In this document: positions 54,405-63,658 of the stretch, one piece after another
How the letters are laid out: each line of letters begins with the position of its first letter
Position numbering within the stretch: position 1 is the first letter of the stretch
DNA from: Mesorhizobium sp. PAMC28654
GTDB taxonomy: Bacteria > Pseudomonadota > Alphaproteobacteria > Rhizobiales > Rhizobiaceae
Length of the DNA: 64,000 bases
Reading direction: 5' to 3'
NCBI RefSeq assembly: GCF_020616515.1
Contig: NZ_CP085135.1
Location: 186,001 to 250,000 of the forward strand
Program-made: the position numbers and the translations under genes
The notes under the pieces: generated by a model
What the model was told of the DNA's origin: nothing
Database searches by the model: none
The model's input: only the letters and a program-made list of their open reading frames with translations

Positions 54405-57188
54405 ATGCTTGAAAAGACCTACGACGCCAAGACCGTCGAGCCGAAGATCGCCAAAATCTGGGAAGAGGCCGATGCCTTTCGCGCCGGCGCCGGTGCGGAG
54501 GAGGGGGCCGAGGCCTTCACCATCGTTATCCCGCCGCCGAATGTCACCGGCTCGCTGCATATGGGCCATGCGCTCAACAACACGCTGCAGGACATTCTCG
54601 TGCGCTTCGAGCGCATGCGCGGCAAGAACGTGCTGTGGCAGCCCGGCATGGACCATGCCGGCATCGCCACGCAGATGGTGGTCGAGCGCCAGCTGATGGA
54701 GAAGCAGATCCATCGCCGTGATCTCACACGCGAAGAATTCATTGAGAAAGTGTGGGAGTGGAAGGCCGAATCCGGTGGCGCGATCTTCAACCAGCTGAAG
54801 CGGCTTGGCGCCTCTGCCGACTGGTCGCGCGAGCGCTTCACCATGGATGAAGGCCTGTCCAAGGCCGTGCTCGAAGTCTTCGTCACCCTCTACAAGGAAG
54901 GGCTGATCTACAAGGACAAGCGCCTTGTGAACTGGGACCCCAAGCTGTTGACCGCGATCTCCGATCTCGAGGTCGAGCAGCAGGAGGTCAACGGCAATCT
55001 CTGGCACTTCCGCTATCCGATCGAGGGCGAGGTTTTCGATCCGGAGAATCCAAAAACCTTCATCGCCGTGGCGACGACGCGCCCCGAGACCATGCTGGGC
55101 GACACGGCTGTCGCCGTGAATCCTGACGACGAGCGTTTCCGGCACCTCGTTGGCAAGAACCTTGTCCTGCCGATCGTCGGCCGCAAGATTCCTGTGGTGG
55201 CGGATGAGTATTCCGACCCGGAAAAGGGTTCCGGTGCCGTCAAGATCACGCCGGCGCATGACTTCAACGACTTCGAGGTCGGCAAGCGCCACAAACTGCC
55301 GGCGATCAACATTCTCACCATCGAGGCCGCGATAAACCTCAAGGACAATGAGGATTTCCTCGCCGGCCTCGACGTGACGCCGGAACGCCAGGCCGTGTGG
55401 GATGAGCTCAACGGGCTCGACCGTTTCGTTGCGCGCAAGAAGATCGTCGACCTGATGGAAGCCGGCGGCTTCCTCGAAAAGGTCGAGCCGCATCGCCATG
55501 CCGTGCCGCATGGCGATCGCGGCGGCGTGCCGATCGAGCCGTTCCTGACCGAGCAGTGGTATGCGAATGCCGCCGAACTCGCCAAGCCGGCGATCGCTTC
55601 GGTGCGCGAGGGCCGCACGAATTTCGTGCCGAAGAACTGGGAGAAGACCTACTTCGACTGGATGGAGAACATCCAGCCCTGGTGTATTTCGCGCCAGCTA
55701 TGGTGGGGCCATCAGATTCCGGCCTGGTATGGACCGGACGGGCGTGTCTTTGTCGAGAAGACCGAGGAAGAAGCGCTTGGCGCCGCGATCGAATATTATC
55801 TGGCGCTGGAAGGGCCCTGGAAGGCCTGGGTCGAGGACAAGCTAGAGAACTTCAAGCCGGGCGAGATACTGACCCGTGACGAGGACGTGCTCGACACCTG
55901 GTTCTCGTCGGCCCTGTGGCCGTTCTCGACGCTTGGCTGGCCGGACCAGACACCGGAACTGAAGACCTATTACCAGACCGACGTGCTGGTGACCGGCTTC
56001 GACATCATCTTCTTCTGGGTCGCCCGCATGATGATGATGGGGCTGCACTTCATGGATGAAGAGCCGTTCCATACGGTCTATGTCCACGCGCTGGTGCGCG
56101 ACAAGAACGGGCAGAAGATGTCGAAGTCGAAAGGCAACGTCATCGATCCGCTCGATCTCATCGACGAATACGGCGCCGACGCGCTGCGCTTCACCCTGAC
56201 GGTGATGGCGGCGCAGGGGCGCGACGTGAAGCTCGACCCGGCCCGCATCGCCGGCTATCGCAATTTCGGCACCAAGCTCTGGAACGCCACGCGCTTCGCC
56301 GAGATGAACGAAGTCGCGCGCAACGACGAGTTCTGGTTGAACGATGCAAAGCTGGCGGTCAACCGCTGGATCCTGACCGAGCTGACGCGGGCCGCGCGCG
56401 ACATTACCGATGGGATAACGTCCTATCGCTTCAACGAGGCCGCAGGTGCTGCCTACCGCTTCGTCTGGAACCTGTTCTGCGACTGGTACCTGGAACTGCT
56501 GAAGCCTGTGTTCATGGGCACGGACGAGGCTGCCAAGGCCGAAAGCCGGGCTTGCGTCGCCTTCGTGCTCGACGAGATCTACAAGCTGCTGCACCCGATG
56601 ATGCCGTTCATGACGGAAGAGCTGTGGGCGCAGACCGCCGGAGAGGGCAAGGAGCGGTCGTCGCTGCTTTGCCATGCCGCGTGGCCTTCACCGGACTTCG
56701 AGGACGCGGAAGCGGCCGCCGACATCAACTGGCTGGTTGACCTTGTCTCCGGCATCCGCTCGGTGCGTTCGGAAATGAACGTGCCGCCTGCGGCGATCGC
56801 GCCCCTGGTGGTGATCGGCGCCAACGCGGTGACACGCGAAAGGCTGCAGCGCCAGGACTCGGCGATCAAGCGGCTGGCACGGGTTGGCGACATTTCGCTG
56901 GCCGATGCCGCCCCCAAGGGGGCCGCCCAGATCGTGCTCAACGAGGCGACCATCTGCCTGCCGCTCGGCAGCCTGATCGACCTGACCGCCGAAGCGGCCC
57001 GGTTGCAGAAGGAACTGGTCAAGGTGACAGAGGAAATCGCCCGGCTGCACAAGAAGCTGTCCAACGAGAGATTCGTCGCCAGCGCGCCGGAGGAGATCGT
57101 GGCCGCCGAGCGGGAAAAACTCGCGGAGTATCGTGAAGCGCAAGAGAAGCTTTCAGTGGCTCTGAGTCGGGTGCGCGACGCGGGTTGA
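54405..57188 (+). CDS. valS: Valyl-tRNA synthetase
   Basis: A 927-residue class I synthetase. The HIGH motif is HMGH at residues 52-55 in PPNVTGSLHMGHALNN, and KMSKS is at 571-575 in GQKMSKSKGNVIDP. The editing CP1 domain lies between (VATTRPETMLGDTAVAVNP), and the C-terminus ends in the ValRS coiled coil (LQKELVKVTEEIARLHKKL). It charges tRNA-Val. ATG 54405 gives the usual MLEKTYDAKTVEPKI start; upstream TTG 54342 would add 21 residues. Confidence 0.97.
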   Translation: MLEKTYDAKTVEPKIAKIWEEADAFRAGAGAEEGAEAFTIVIPPPNVTGSLHMGHALNNTLQDILVRFERMRGKNVLWQPGMDHAGIATQMVVERQLMEKQIHRRDLTREEFIEKVWEWKAESGGAIFNQLKRLGASADWSRERFTMDEGLSKAVLEVFVTLYKEGLIYKDKRLVNWDPKLLTAISDLEVEQQEVNGNLWHFRYPIEGEVFDPENPKTFIAVATTRPETMLGDTAVAVNPDDERFRHLVGKNLVLPIVGRKIPVVADEYSDPEKGSGAVKITPAHDFNDFEVGKRHKLPAINILTIEAAINLKDNEDFLAGLDVTPERQAVWDELNGLDRFVARKKIVDLMEAGGFLEKVEPHRHAVPHGDRGGVPIEPFLTEQWYANAAELAKPAIASVREGRTNFVPKNWEKTYFDWMENIQPWCISRQLWWGHQIPAWYGPDGRVFVEKTEEEALGAAIEYYLALEGPWKAWVEDKLENFKPGEILTRDEDVLDTWFSSALWPFSTLGWPDQTPELKTYYQTDVLVTGFDIIFFWVARMMMMGLHFMDEEPFHTVYVHALVRDKNGQKMSKSKGNVIDPLDLIDEYGADALRFTLTVMAAQGRDVKLDPARIAGYRNFGTKLWNATRFAEMNEVARNDEFWLNDAKLAVNRWILTELTRAARDITDGITSYRFNEAAGAAYRFVWNLFCDWYLELLKPVFMGTDEAAKAESRACVAFVLDEIYKLLHPMMPFMTEELWAQTAGEGKERSSLLCHAAWPSPDFEDAEAAADINWLVDLVSGIRSVRSEMNVPPAAIAPLVVIGANAVTRERLQRQDSAIKRLARVGDISLADAAPKGAAQIVLNEATICLPLGSLIDLTAEAARLQKELVKVTEEIARLHKKLSNERFVASAPEEIVAAEREKLAEYREAQEKLSVALSRVRDAG

Positions 57189-57293
57189 AATGCTGGAACT
57201 GGCGAGGCCTCTCAAGCCGCCTCGACGACTGCGTTCTTGCCTCGAAAACAGGCATTCCGTTGCGTTAATATTGACGTAAACGGAAAGTTTCAG

Positions 57294-57323
57294 CCCCATT
57301 GTTGCCATAATGTAACAATGGGG
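57294..57323. promoter_or_regulatory. Perfect 10-bp inverted repeat upstream of the FadL-type gene
   Basis: CCCCATTGTT (57294-57303) and AACAATGGGG (57314-57323) are perfect complements around a 10-base centre. It lies 228 bp upstream of the porin gene in a 362-bp spacer with no gene. It may be an operator or an RNA hairpin. No known consensus was recognised. Confidence 0.45.
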
Positions 57324-57550
57324 CGCTTACGCCGTAAAAAGTGCCATTTTCGCGCGGGTTTAGACAGTTCTTCCGCATTTTCTTTGCCGATTTTTGCCCA
57401 AAGGCCACTTTTTAGGCCTTCTGGAGGTGGACGCAATTTGTCGAAATTGCGTTCTGATCACCTGTACGTGTACGCCTCTTGAATTCGTTGTTGCGCCGTT
57501 AACCTGAATTGGCTCTAGCTTGACGCACTAGTATTTCGGGGAGGAATTCC

Positions 57551-58726
57551 ATGGACATTTTGCGTCTGAAAGCACTGCTGGGGGCAGGGTGTTTTTCATT
57601 TGCTTTGATCGGCTCGGTGCACGCCGGCGGCTTTTCGCGCGGGACCGCGGACACCGACATCATTTTTGAGGACGGCAATTTCAACATGCGCACCAGCGTG
57701 ACGTATGTTGCGCCGACCAGAAAATACTCAGTAAATCCGCTCAATCCGTATCTGGTTGGAGTGAATTACTCGGACGCCTACGCTGTTCCCTCAGCCGCGG
57801 TAAAATTCAAGCTGACAGACAATCTGTCTTGCGCCGGAACGATGACGGAATCGTACGGCGGTGACGCGTCCTGGCCTCGCTCGAGCGGGCCACTGGGCAA
57901 GTTGAGTGAAAACTTCACCATGTATGAATACGGCGTAACTTGCGGTGTGAAGTACGACCTTAGCAAGGGGCGCGTATGGTTTCTTGGCGGCATCTACGAC
58001 GAAGTCACGAATTACAGTCTCGATGCCGGAGCCGCGCTGGGGTCAAATTTTGCTCCCCTTAATGTCCGTCTCAATGACAGCAATGTCGGGTGGCGCGCTG
58101 GTGTTGCCTATGAAATCCCGGAGATCGCACTGCGCGCGCAATTGATGTATCGCTCCGGCGTCAGCATCAAAGCATCCGGGGAGGCCAATACTTTTGCTCC
58201 CACGAACCCGCCGACGCCAATTACTGTTCCTGCGACCGGCGACGCGAAGTTTCCGCAGTCCGTGGAGTTCAAGGCTCAAACTGGTGTTGCGCCAGGCTGG
58301 CTTGCCTATGGTAGCGTGAAGTGGACGAATTGGTCAGTCACCAAGCAACTCAACCTGCAGGTTCCGGCGATTGGTCTCAACAATGGCAATGACTACTTCT
58401 GGCGCGATGGCTGGACCGTGACCGGTGGCATCGGCCACAAGTTCAATGACTGGCTGTCCGGCACGGTGTTTGCAACCTGGGATCGGGGGGTCAGCACCGG
58501 ATGGGATCTGACCGGGGCAAGCTACACGCTTGGGACCGGCGTCTCGATGAAAGACAAGATGGGCGGCGAACTTCGATTTGGCGTCGCTGCTGTCTACCTC
58601 GCTTCCGTGTCTGAAACCCAATACTCGAATTATCCAGTTGGCGGCGGTAACTTCGCCAACATCAATCGTTCGGTTGATGGCGGCTGGGGCTATGCCCTGT
58701 CGGGCGGCTATAGCTTCAAGTGGTAA
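57551..58726 (+). CDS. FadL/OmpP1-family outer-membrane transporter
   Basis: A 391-residue outer-membrane barrel. Signal peptide about 1-25 (ending HA), then GGFSRGTADTDIIFEDGNF, the conserved opening of rhizobial FadL/TodX-like proteins. Repeated aromatic beta strands follow and the chain ends GGYSFKW. The family takes up long-chain fatty acids and other hydrophobic molecules. GGGGAGGAATTCC precedes the ATG. It is monocistronic, with a strong terminator. Confidence 0.88.
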   Translation: MDILRLKALLGAGCFSFALIGSVHAGGFSRGTADTDIIFEDGNFNMRTSVTYVAPTRKYSVNPLNPYLVGVNYSDAYAVPSAAVKFKLTDNLSCAGTMTESYGGDASWPRSSGPLGKLSENFTMYEYGVTCGVKYDLSKGRVWFLGGIYDEVTNYSLDAGAALGSNFAPLNVRLNDSNVGWRAGVAYEIPEIALRAQLMYRSGVSIKASGEANTFAPTNPPTPITVPATGDAKFPQSVEFKAQTGVAPGWLAYGSVKWTNWSVTKQLNLQVPAIGLNNGNDYFWRDGWTVTGGIGHKFNDWLSGTVFATWDRGVSTGWDLTGASYTLGTGVSMKDKMGGELRFGVAAVYLASVSETQYSNYPVGGGNFANINRSVDGGWGYALSGGYSFKW

Positions 58727-58743
58727 GCACTTCTATTCGCTAC

Positions 58744-58774
58744 AAAAAAGGCCGGGCATTGCCCGGCCTTTTTT
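58744..58774 (+). terminator. Strong intrinsic terminator after the FadL-type gene
   Basis: A perfect 14-bp stem (AAAAAAGGCCGGGC, 58744-58757, with GCCCGGCCTTTTTT, 58761-58774) with a 3-base loop and a six-T run. It should terminate in both directions. The following 250 bp up to ilvD contain no gene. Confidence 0.93.
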
Positions 58775-59026
58775 GTTTGTCCGGATTGGTATTGAGGCGA
58801 ATACGCTCGCACGTATTCAAACTGCGTTGCAGATAAGCCGCACTCGCGTCACGTCGTATGATTGTGACGTTTTGGCAACACTTTCTGAACAACCCCCGCG
58901 CTACAAATCCCGCCAAGGAAATCGCCCATTTCCCGCCATAAACCCGGCGCACCTCGAATTGTCTCGGGACACGCGCCAAAAGGCTCGGCGATGGGGCGGG
59001 CCGCACCGCCAGCGGCAAGGATGAGT

Positions 59027-60751
59027 ATGGACGTCAGAGTCATCTCCAAGGCCGATCTGCCAAGCCGCCACGTGACCGTTGGTCCGGCGCGGGCGCCGCA
59101 CCGTTCCTATCTCTATGCGATGGGGTTGTCGGCGGCCGAGATCGCGCAGCCTCTTGTTGGCGTCGCCAGTTGCTGGAATGAAGCAGCGCCCTGCAACATT
59201 TCGCTGATGCGCCAGGCCCAAGTGGTCAAGAAAGGCGTGGCCGCGGCCAACGGCACGCCGCGCGAGTTCTGCACGATCACCGTCACCGACGGCATCGCCA
59301 TGGGGCACCAGGGCATGAAGTCGTCGCTGGTGTCGCGCGATGTCATCGCCGATTCGGTCGAACTCACCATGCGCGGCCATTGCTACGACGCGCTGGTCGG
59401 CCTCGCTGGTTGTGACAAGTCATTGCCTGGCATGATGATGGCCATGGTGCGGCTCAACGTGCCGTCGATCTTCATCTATGGCGGCTCGATCCTGCCCGGC
59501 AGCTATCGCGGCCGGCAGATCACCGTGCAGGACGTGTTCGAAGCCGTCGGCCAGCACTCGGTCGGCACGATCAGCGATGCCGAACTGCTTGAAATCGAGC
59601 AGGTGGCCTGTCCCTCGGCCGGCTCCTGCGGCGCCCAGTTCACCGCCAACACCATGGCCACGGTCGCCGAGGCGATCGGGCTGGCCTTGCCCTATTCCTG
59701 CGGAGCGCCGGCGCCCTACGAGATGCGCGACCGTTTCAACTTCGCCTCGGGCGAGAAGATCATGGAGCTGATCGCCAGGAACATCCGCCCCCGAGACATC
59801 GTCACGCTGAGAGCGCTGGAAAATGCGGCGACCGTGGTTTCCGCCACGGGCGGCTCGACCAACGCGGCGCTGCATCTGCCGGCGATCGCGCATGAGGCCG
59901 GCATAAAGTTCGATTTGTTCGATGTCGCCAGGATTTTCGAGAAGACGCCTTACATCGCAGACCTGAAGCCGGGCGGCAAATATGTCGCCAAGGACATGTT
60001 CGAGGCCGGCGGCATTCCACTGCTGATGAAGACCTTGCTCGACCACGGCTATCTGCATGGTGATTGCCTGACGGTGACTGGCCGCACTTTGGCCGAAAAT
60101 ATGGAACACGTTGCCTGGAATGAAGATCAGGACGTGGTCCGTCCCGCCAACCGGCCCATCACAAAAACTGGCGGCGTCGTGGGCTTGAAGGGAAACCTTG
60201 CCCCCGAGGGCGCGATTGTGAAGGTCGCGGGCATGGCGGAGCTGAAATTCTCAGGCCCGGCCCGTTGCTTCGATTCGGAAGAGGAATGTTTCGAAGCCGT
60301 GACGAACCGCAACTACAAGGAAGGCGAGGTCATCGTCATCCGCTACGAGGGTCCGCGCGGCGGCCCGGGCATGCGCGAGATGCTGTCGACAACGGCGGCG
60401 CTTTACGGCCAGGGCATGGGCGGCAAGGTGGCGTTGATCACAGACGGGCGCTTTTCAGGCGCTACACGTGGTTTCTGCATCGGCCATGTCGGTCCAGAAG
60501 CCGCCTTGGGCGGCCCGATCGGACTGCTCAGGGATGGTGACATGATCTCGATCGACGCTGTGAACGGCACGATCGAAGTGGCGTTGTCCGAAACGGAACT
60601 GGAGACAAGGGCAAGGACGTGGAAGCCGCGCACGACCGACTATCAGTCGGGCGCGATCTGGAAATATGCACAGACGGTAGGGCCGGCCCGCGATGGCGCG
60701 GTCACCCATCCGGGCGGTGCGAAAGAAACACACTGCTATGCGGACATCTGA
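59027..60751 (+). CDS. ilvD: Dihydroxy-acid dehydratase family (IlvD/EDD)
   Basis: A 574-residue dehydratase. Family signatures are [12 protein letters not shown] with a cluster cysteine, [13 protein letters not shown], and [20 protein letters not shown]. IlvD removes water from 2,3-dihydroxy acids in valine and isoleucine synthesis. ATG 59027 is favoured by AAGGA six bases upstream; ATG 59021 is two codons earlier. The 3' end overlaps exoR by 14 bases. Some family members are sugar-acid dehydratases, so the biosynthetic role is likely but not proved. Confidence 0.9.
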   Translation: MDVRVISKADLPSRHVTVGPARAPHRSYLYAMGLSAAEIAQPLVGVASCWNEAAPCNISLMRQAQVVKKGVAAANGTPREFCTITVTDGIAMGHQGMKSSLVSRDVIADSVELTMRGHCYDALVGLAGCDKSLPGMMMAMVRLNVPSIFIYGGSILPGSYRGRQITVQDVFEAVGQHSVGTISDAELLEIEQVACPSAGSCGAQFTANTMATVAEAIGLALPYSCGAPAPYEMRDRFNFASGEKIMELIARNIRPRDIVTLRALENAATVVSATGGSTNAALHLPAIAHEAGIKFDLFDVARIFEKTPYIADLKPGGKYVAKDMFEAGGIPLLMKTLLDHGYLHGDCLTVTGRTLAENMEHVAWNEDQDVVRPANRPITKTGGVVGLKGNLAPEGAIVKVAGMAELKFSGPARCFDSEEECFEAVTNRNYKEGEVIVIRYEGPRGGPGMREMLSTTAALYGQGMGGKVALITDGRFSGATRGFCIGHVGPEAALGGPIGLLRDGDMISIDAVNGTIEVALSETELETRARTWKPRTTDYQSGAIWKYAQTVGPARDGAVTHPGGAKETHCYADI

Positions 60752-61574
60752 GTTGTTGAGGTCGTCTGTCCTTTCGGCACTGGTCGCGGCAGCGATCTTT
60801 GGCGCCGTGGGCCAGGCCATGGCCTTCGACGACAAGGTGTTCGACGACAAGACCGGCGTGAAGCCGCAGTCCAGCCCGTGGGCTGTGTTCCAGTTCGGAT
60901 TCTCCGCCTACAAGAACGGCCACAAGGAACAGGCGGCGGAAGCCTATAAATACGCCGCCGAGAACGGCCAGATCGGCGCCACATGGAAGCTTGCGCGCAT
61001 GTATGCCGAAGGCGACGGCGTGGCGCGCGACGACTATGAGGCGTTCAAGTTCTTCTCGGAGATCGTCGATCAGGATGTCGAGCCCGGCTCGCCGGAGGAA
61101 AGCTATGTTTCCGACGCGCTGGTGGCGCTGGGCGACTATCTCCGCAAGGGCATTCCCGGCAGTCCGGTCACGGAAAACGAGGTGGCTGCCCAGGAATATT
61201 ACATGCGCGCCGCCGCCAATTACCGCAATCCGAACGCACAGTTCGAGATGGGCCAGATGTTCCTGAAGGGCGAGGGCGGCGTCAAGGCCAGCGTCAAGCA
61301 GGCCGGCCGCTGGTTCCAGCTCGCTGCAGAAAAAGGCCATGCCGGCGCCCAGGCGACGCTTGGCAACCTGCTGTTCCAGAGCGGCAAGATCGTTCGCGGC
61401 CTGGCGATGATGACGGCGGCGCTCGAACGCGCTTCGCCGGCCGATCAGCCCTGGATTCGCGGTATGCAGGAAGAGGCGTTTGCCGCCGCCGGCGAGGCCG
61501 ACCGTCGCACCGCGATTTCGCTGGCCGACGACATCCTTACCAAGGGCGGTGGCGAAGGTGGCGGCGACCAGTAG
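60738..61574 (+). CDS. exoR: ExoR, periplasmic Sel1-repeat repressor of ExoS/ChvI
   Basis: A 278-residue exported protein: signal to about residue 29 (AMA), then [20 protein letters not shown] and several Sel1/TPR-like repeats ([35 protein letters not shown]). This matches ExoR, which binds and inhibits the ExoS sensor and so controls succinoglycan, motility and symbiosis; its periplasmic cleavage relieves inhibition. The ATG lies inside the ilvD 3' end, so translation is probably coupled. Confidence 0.92.
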   Translation: MRTSELLRSSVLSALVAAAIFGAVGQAMAFDDKVFDDKTGVKPQSSPWAVFQFGFSAYKNGHKEQAAEAYKYAAENGQIGATWKLARMYAEGDGVARDDYEAFKFFSEIVDQDVEPGSPEESYVSDALVALGDYLRKGIPGSPVTENEVAAQEYYMRAAANYRNPNAQFEMGQMFLKGEGGVKASVKQAGRWFQLAAEKGHAGAQATLGNLLFQSGKIVRGLAMMTAALERASPADQPWIRGMQEEAFAAAGEADRRTAISLADDILTKGGGEGGGDQ

Positions 61575-61619
61575 CCGAGCGATCTCGCGCCGCTCGCGGG
61601 TTGCAGGGTCTCGATAGAA

Positions 61620-61916
61620 TCAGTTTGCCGTCGGCTCAGCAGGGATCGCTTTCGGCAAAGGTGTCGAGAGCGGTGCCGTCGGATGCGTTGCGGGCGCTTC
61701 TCCGGGACAGTTGTCCGCAACCTTTGTCCACGACGAATTGTTGAGGACCTTGTCGCATCGGGCGAGGTGGCTTTCACCGGCAAGGGTGAGGCACGCGGAT
61801 TGGCCGAGCTGGAACGACTTGCCATTGGCCAGGCATTCCGGGGCGGCGAGCGCCGCGGCCGTCGCGGCCAAGACGAATCCCAGGGCAATCGGGCAAAGAA
61901 GAAGTCGCAAGGTCAC
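61620..61916 (-). CDS. Small exported protein with three cysteines in its mature part
   Basis: A 98-residue protein from GTG 61916, chosen because GGAGG lies seven bases upstream. Signal peptide to about residue 25 (ALA), then PECLANGKSFQLGQSACLTL, ARCDKVLNNSSWTKVADNC and a proline-rich tail. Cysteine pairs suggest a disulfide-bonded periplasmic or surface peptide. It is convergent with exoR. Unknown function. Confidence 0.65.
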   Translation of the reverse strand: MTLRLLLCPIALGFVLAATAAALAAPECLANGKSFQLGQSACLTLAGESHLARCDKVLNNSSWTKVADNCPGEAPATHPTAPLSTPLPKAIPAEPTAN

Positions 61917-62010
61917 GGCAGCCTCCGTCGCAGCATCATGATCTCCGATCAAACGCGCGATTGTGGCGAGATGTGGGTTCGGTTGGTGGATGCCCTTGAC
62001 CTGCCACTTG

Positions 62011-62806
62011 TCAAGCCGGCCGCAGCGCGAGGTCTATTGCCACCGGAACGTGGTCGGACGGCTTTTCCCAGGCCCGGACATGCTTTTCGATGGAGGCCGA
62101 CGAAAACCGGTTGGCGGCCTCCGGCGACAACAGCAGATGGTCTATGCGGATGCCGTTGTTCTTCTGCCAGGCGCCGGCCTGATAGTCCCAGAAAGTGTAG
62201 GTGTCCGGCGCGTCGGTGACCGCTCGCACCGCTTCGGTAAAGCCGAGATTGAGCAACCGGCGGAAGGCCTGTCGCGTCTTGGGCTGGAACAGCGCATCGC
62301 CCAGCCAGTTCTCCGGAAATCTTGCGTCGATCGGCTCGGGAATGACGTTATAGTCGCCGGCGAGCACCAGCGCCTCTTCAAGCCGAAGCCGCTCTTCGGC
62401 CCAACGCTCCAGCCGCGCCATCCAGGAAAGCTTGTAGGGAAACTTCCTCTCGTCATCGATCGGATTACCATTCGGCAGATAGAGCGAGACGACGCGTAGC
62501 GCGCCCTTGTCGGTGGAGAAAACGCCCTCGATGAAACGCGCCTGTTCGTCGGTGTCGTCTCCCGGCAGCCCCCTGATGACCCTCGTCGAAGCGCAGCTTC
62601 GAAAGAATGGCGACGCCATTGAAACCCTTTTGGCCATGGGTTTCGACATTGTAGCCGAGCGCCTCGATCTCGGCGCGTGGGAACTGTTCGTCGACCGACT
62701 TGATCTCCTGCAGGCAGACGATGTCCGGCGCGCTCTCCGTCAACCAATGGGTCAAATTGCCGATGCGGGCGCGAACGCCGTTGATGTTCCAGGTGACGAT
62801 TTTCAT
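62011..62806 (-). pseudogene. xthA: Exodeoxyribonuclease III, +1 frameshift
   Basis: The first frame from ATG 62806 (MKIVTWNINGVRARIGNL, DIVCLQEIKSVDEQFP, GVAILSKLRFDE) is interrupted at 62580-62582; the second frame resumes VIRGLPGDDTDEQARFIEGV and runs through LAGDYNVIP and GIRIDHLLLS to RAWEKPSDHVPV. Dropping one C from the CCC run restores a normal 264-residue ExoIII/AP endonuclease with its Glu, Asp, Asn and His catalytic residues. It removes abasic sites and 3' blocks. A lesion in this repair gene is surprising and may be a base-calling error. Confidence 0.88.
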
Positions 62807-62819
62807 GACGGCCTCGATG

Positions 62820-63206
62820 CTATTGCGGCGGATGGCGCTCGACGAGGCCGATCGTATTGCCTGCCGGGTCCTTTAGGAAGGCCATCCATTCGCTTTCCCC
62901 TGCCGGTCCGAACATGCCCTCGGTATCGCGATGGACCAGGGTCGGCGGTGCGGTGAAGGGCACGCCCGCGGCCTTCGCCTGGGCGTGAAAATCCTCAAGA
63001 CCGGTGATGTCGAGATAGACAGTTCCGGCCGGGATGCCGTCGGTGAACAACAGCCGCACTCCGCCAGCCATGATGAAGGCGATGCCTGGCGGATCGAAGC
63101 GGGCATGCACGCTCATGCCCAGAACATCACGCCAGAAGGCCAGAGTTGTATCGAGATTGCGTCCGGCTGAAAGCGCGATCTGTCGGACCGCGCCTATGGC
63201 AGGCAT
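62820..63206 (-). CDS. VOC-family (glyoxalase-like) protein
   Basis: A 128-residue VOC domain: RQIALSAGRNLDTTLAFWRD, GVRLLFTDG, VYLDITGLEDFHAQAKAAGV and FLKDPAGNTIGLVER, with two beta-alpha-beta-beta-beta units. Metal-ligand His and Glu positions are visible. No substrate can be assigned. It lies 2 bp after erpA and 13 bp before xthA on the same strand, so all three may share a transcript. Confidence 0.87.
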   Translation of the reverse strand: MPAIGAVRQIALSAGRNLDTTLAFWRDVLGMSVHARFDPPGIAFIMAGGVRLLFTDGIPAGTVYLDITGLEDFHAQAKAAGVPFTAPPTLVHRDTEGMFGPAGESEWMAFLKDPAGNTIGLVERHPPQ

Positions 63207-63208
63207 TT

Positions 63209-63556
63209 CTAGATGGAGAAGCTGGTGCCGCAGCCGCAGGACGCGACCGCATTTGGGTTCCTGATCTGGAACGACTGGCCCATCAGGTCATCGACGAAAT
63301 CGATCACCGAACCGCCCATATAGACCAGCGACAGGTCGTCGATCAGCACGGTGGCGCCGTCTCTTTCGATGGCGACGTCGTCGTCATTGCGACCATCAAC
63401 CAGATCGAACTTGTAGGAAAATCCGGAGCAGCCGCCGCCTTCGACGGAAACGCGCAGCGCCGTTTTGCCTGTTTCGCCAGACACAATCTTGGCGATCCGC
63501 TTGGCGGCGGCTTCGGTCATGTCGACTTTCATGCCAGTCTTGGCATCCGCGCCCAT
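63209..63556 (-). CDS. erpA: A-type iron-sulfur carrier ErpA
   Basis: A 115-residue HesB/IscA-type protein. The three cluster cysteines are in GGGCSGFSYKF and CGCGTSF, with the conserved NPNAVASCGCG ending. ErpA delivers Fe-S clusters to target proteins. ATG 63556 gives MGADAKTGMKVDMTEAAAKR; a longer frame upstream is not conserved. It shares a 102-bp divergent spacer with the dGTPase gene. Confidence 0.93.
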   Translation of the reverse strand: MGADAKTGMKVDMTEAAAKRIAKIVSGETGKTALRVSVEGGGCSGFSYKFDLVDGRNDDDVAIERDGATVLIDDLSLVYMGGSVIDFVDDLMGQSFQIRNPNAVASCGCGTSFSI

Positions 63557-63606
63557 GGGCGTCACCTTGCTTTCGGTTTCACATGATAGGTATGAAGCGC
63601 GAGGGG

Positions 63607-63648
63607 CCAAGTCAACTGCACCAAGTCAACTGCATCAAGTCAACCTGC
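63607..63648. repeat. 14-bp tandem repeat, three copies, in the erpA-dgt spacer
   Basis: Units CCAAGTCAACTGCA at 63607-63620 and 63621-63634 are identical; the third (63635-63648) differs at a few bases. On the minus strand each contains TTGACT, a -35-like hexamer, at 63610-63615, 63624-63629 and 63638-63643. It may be a promoter or operator array for erpA. Confidence 0.6.
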
Positions 63649-63658
63649 GGCATCGACC

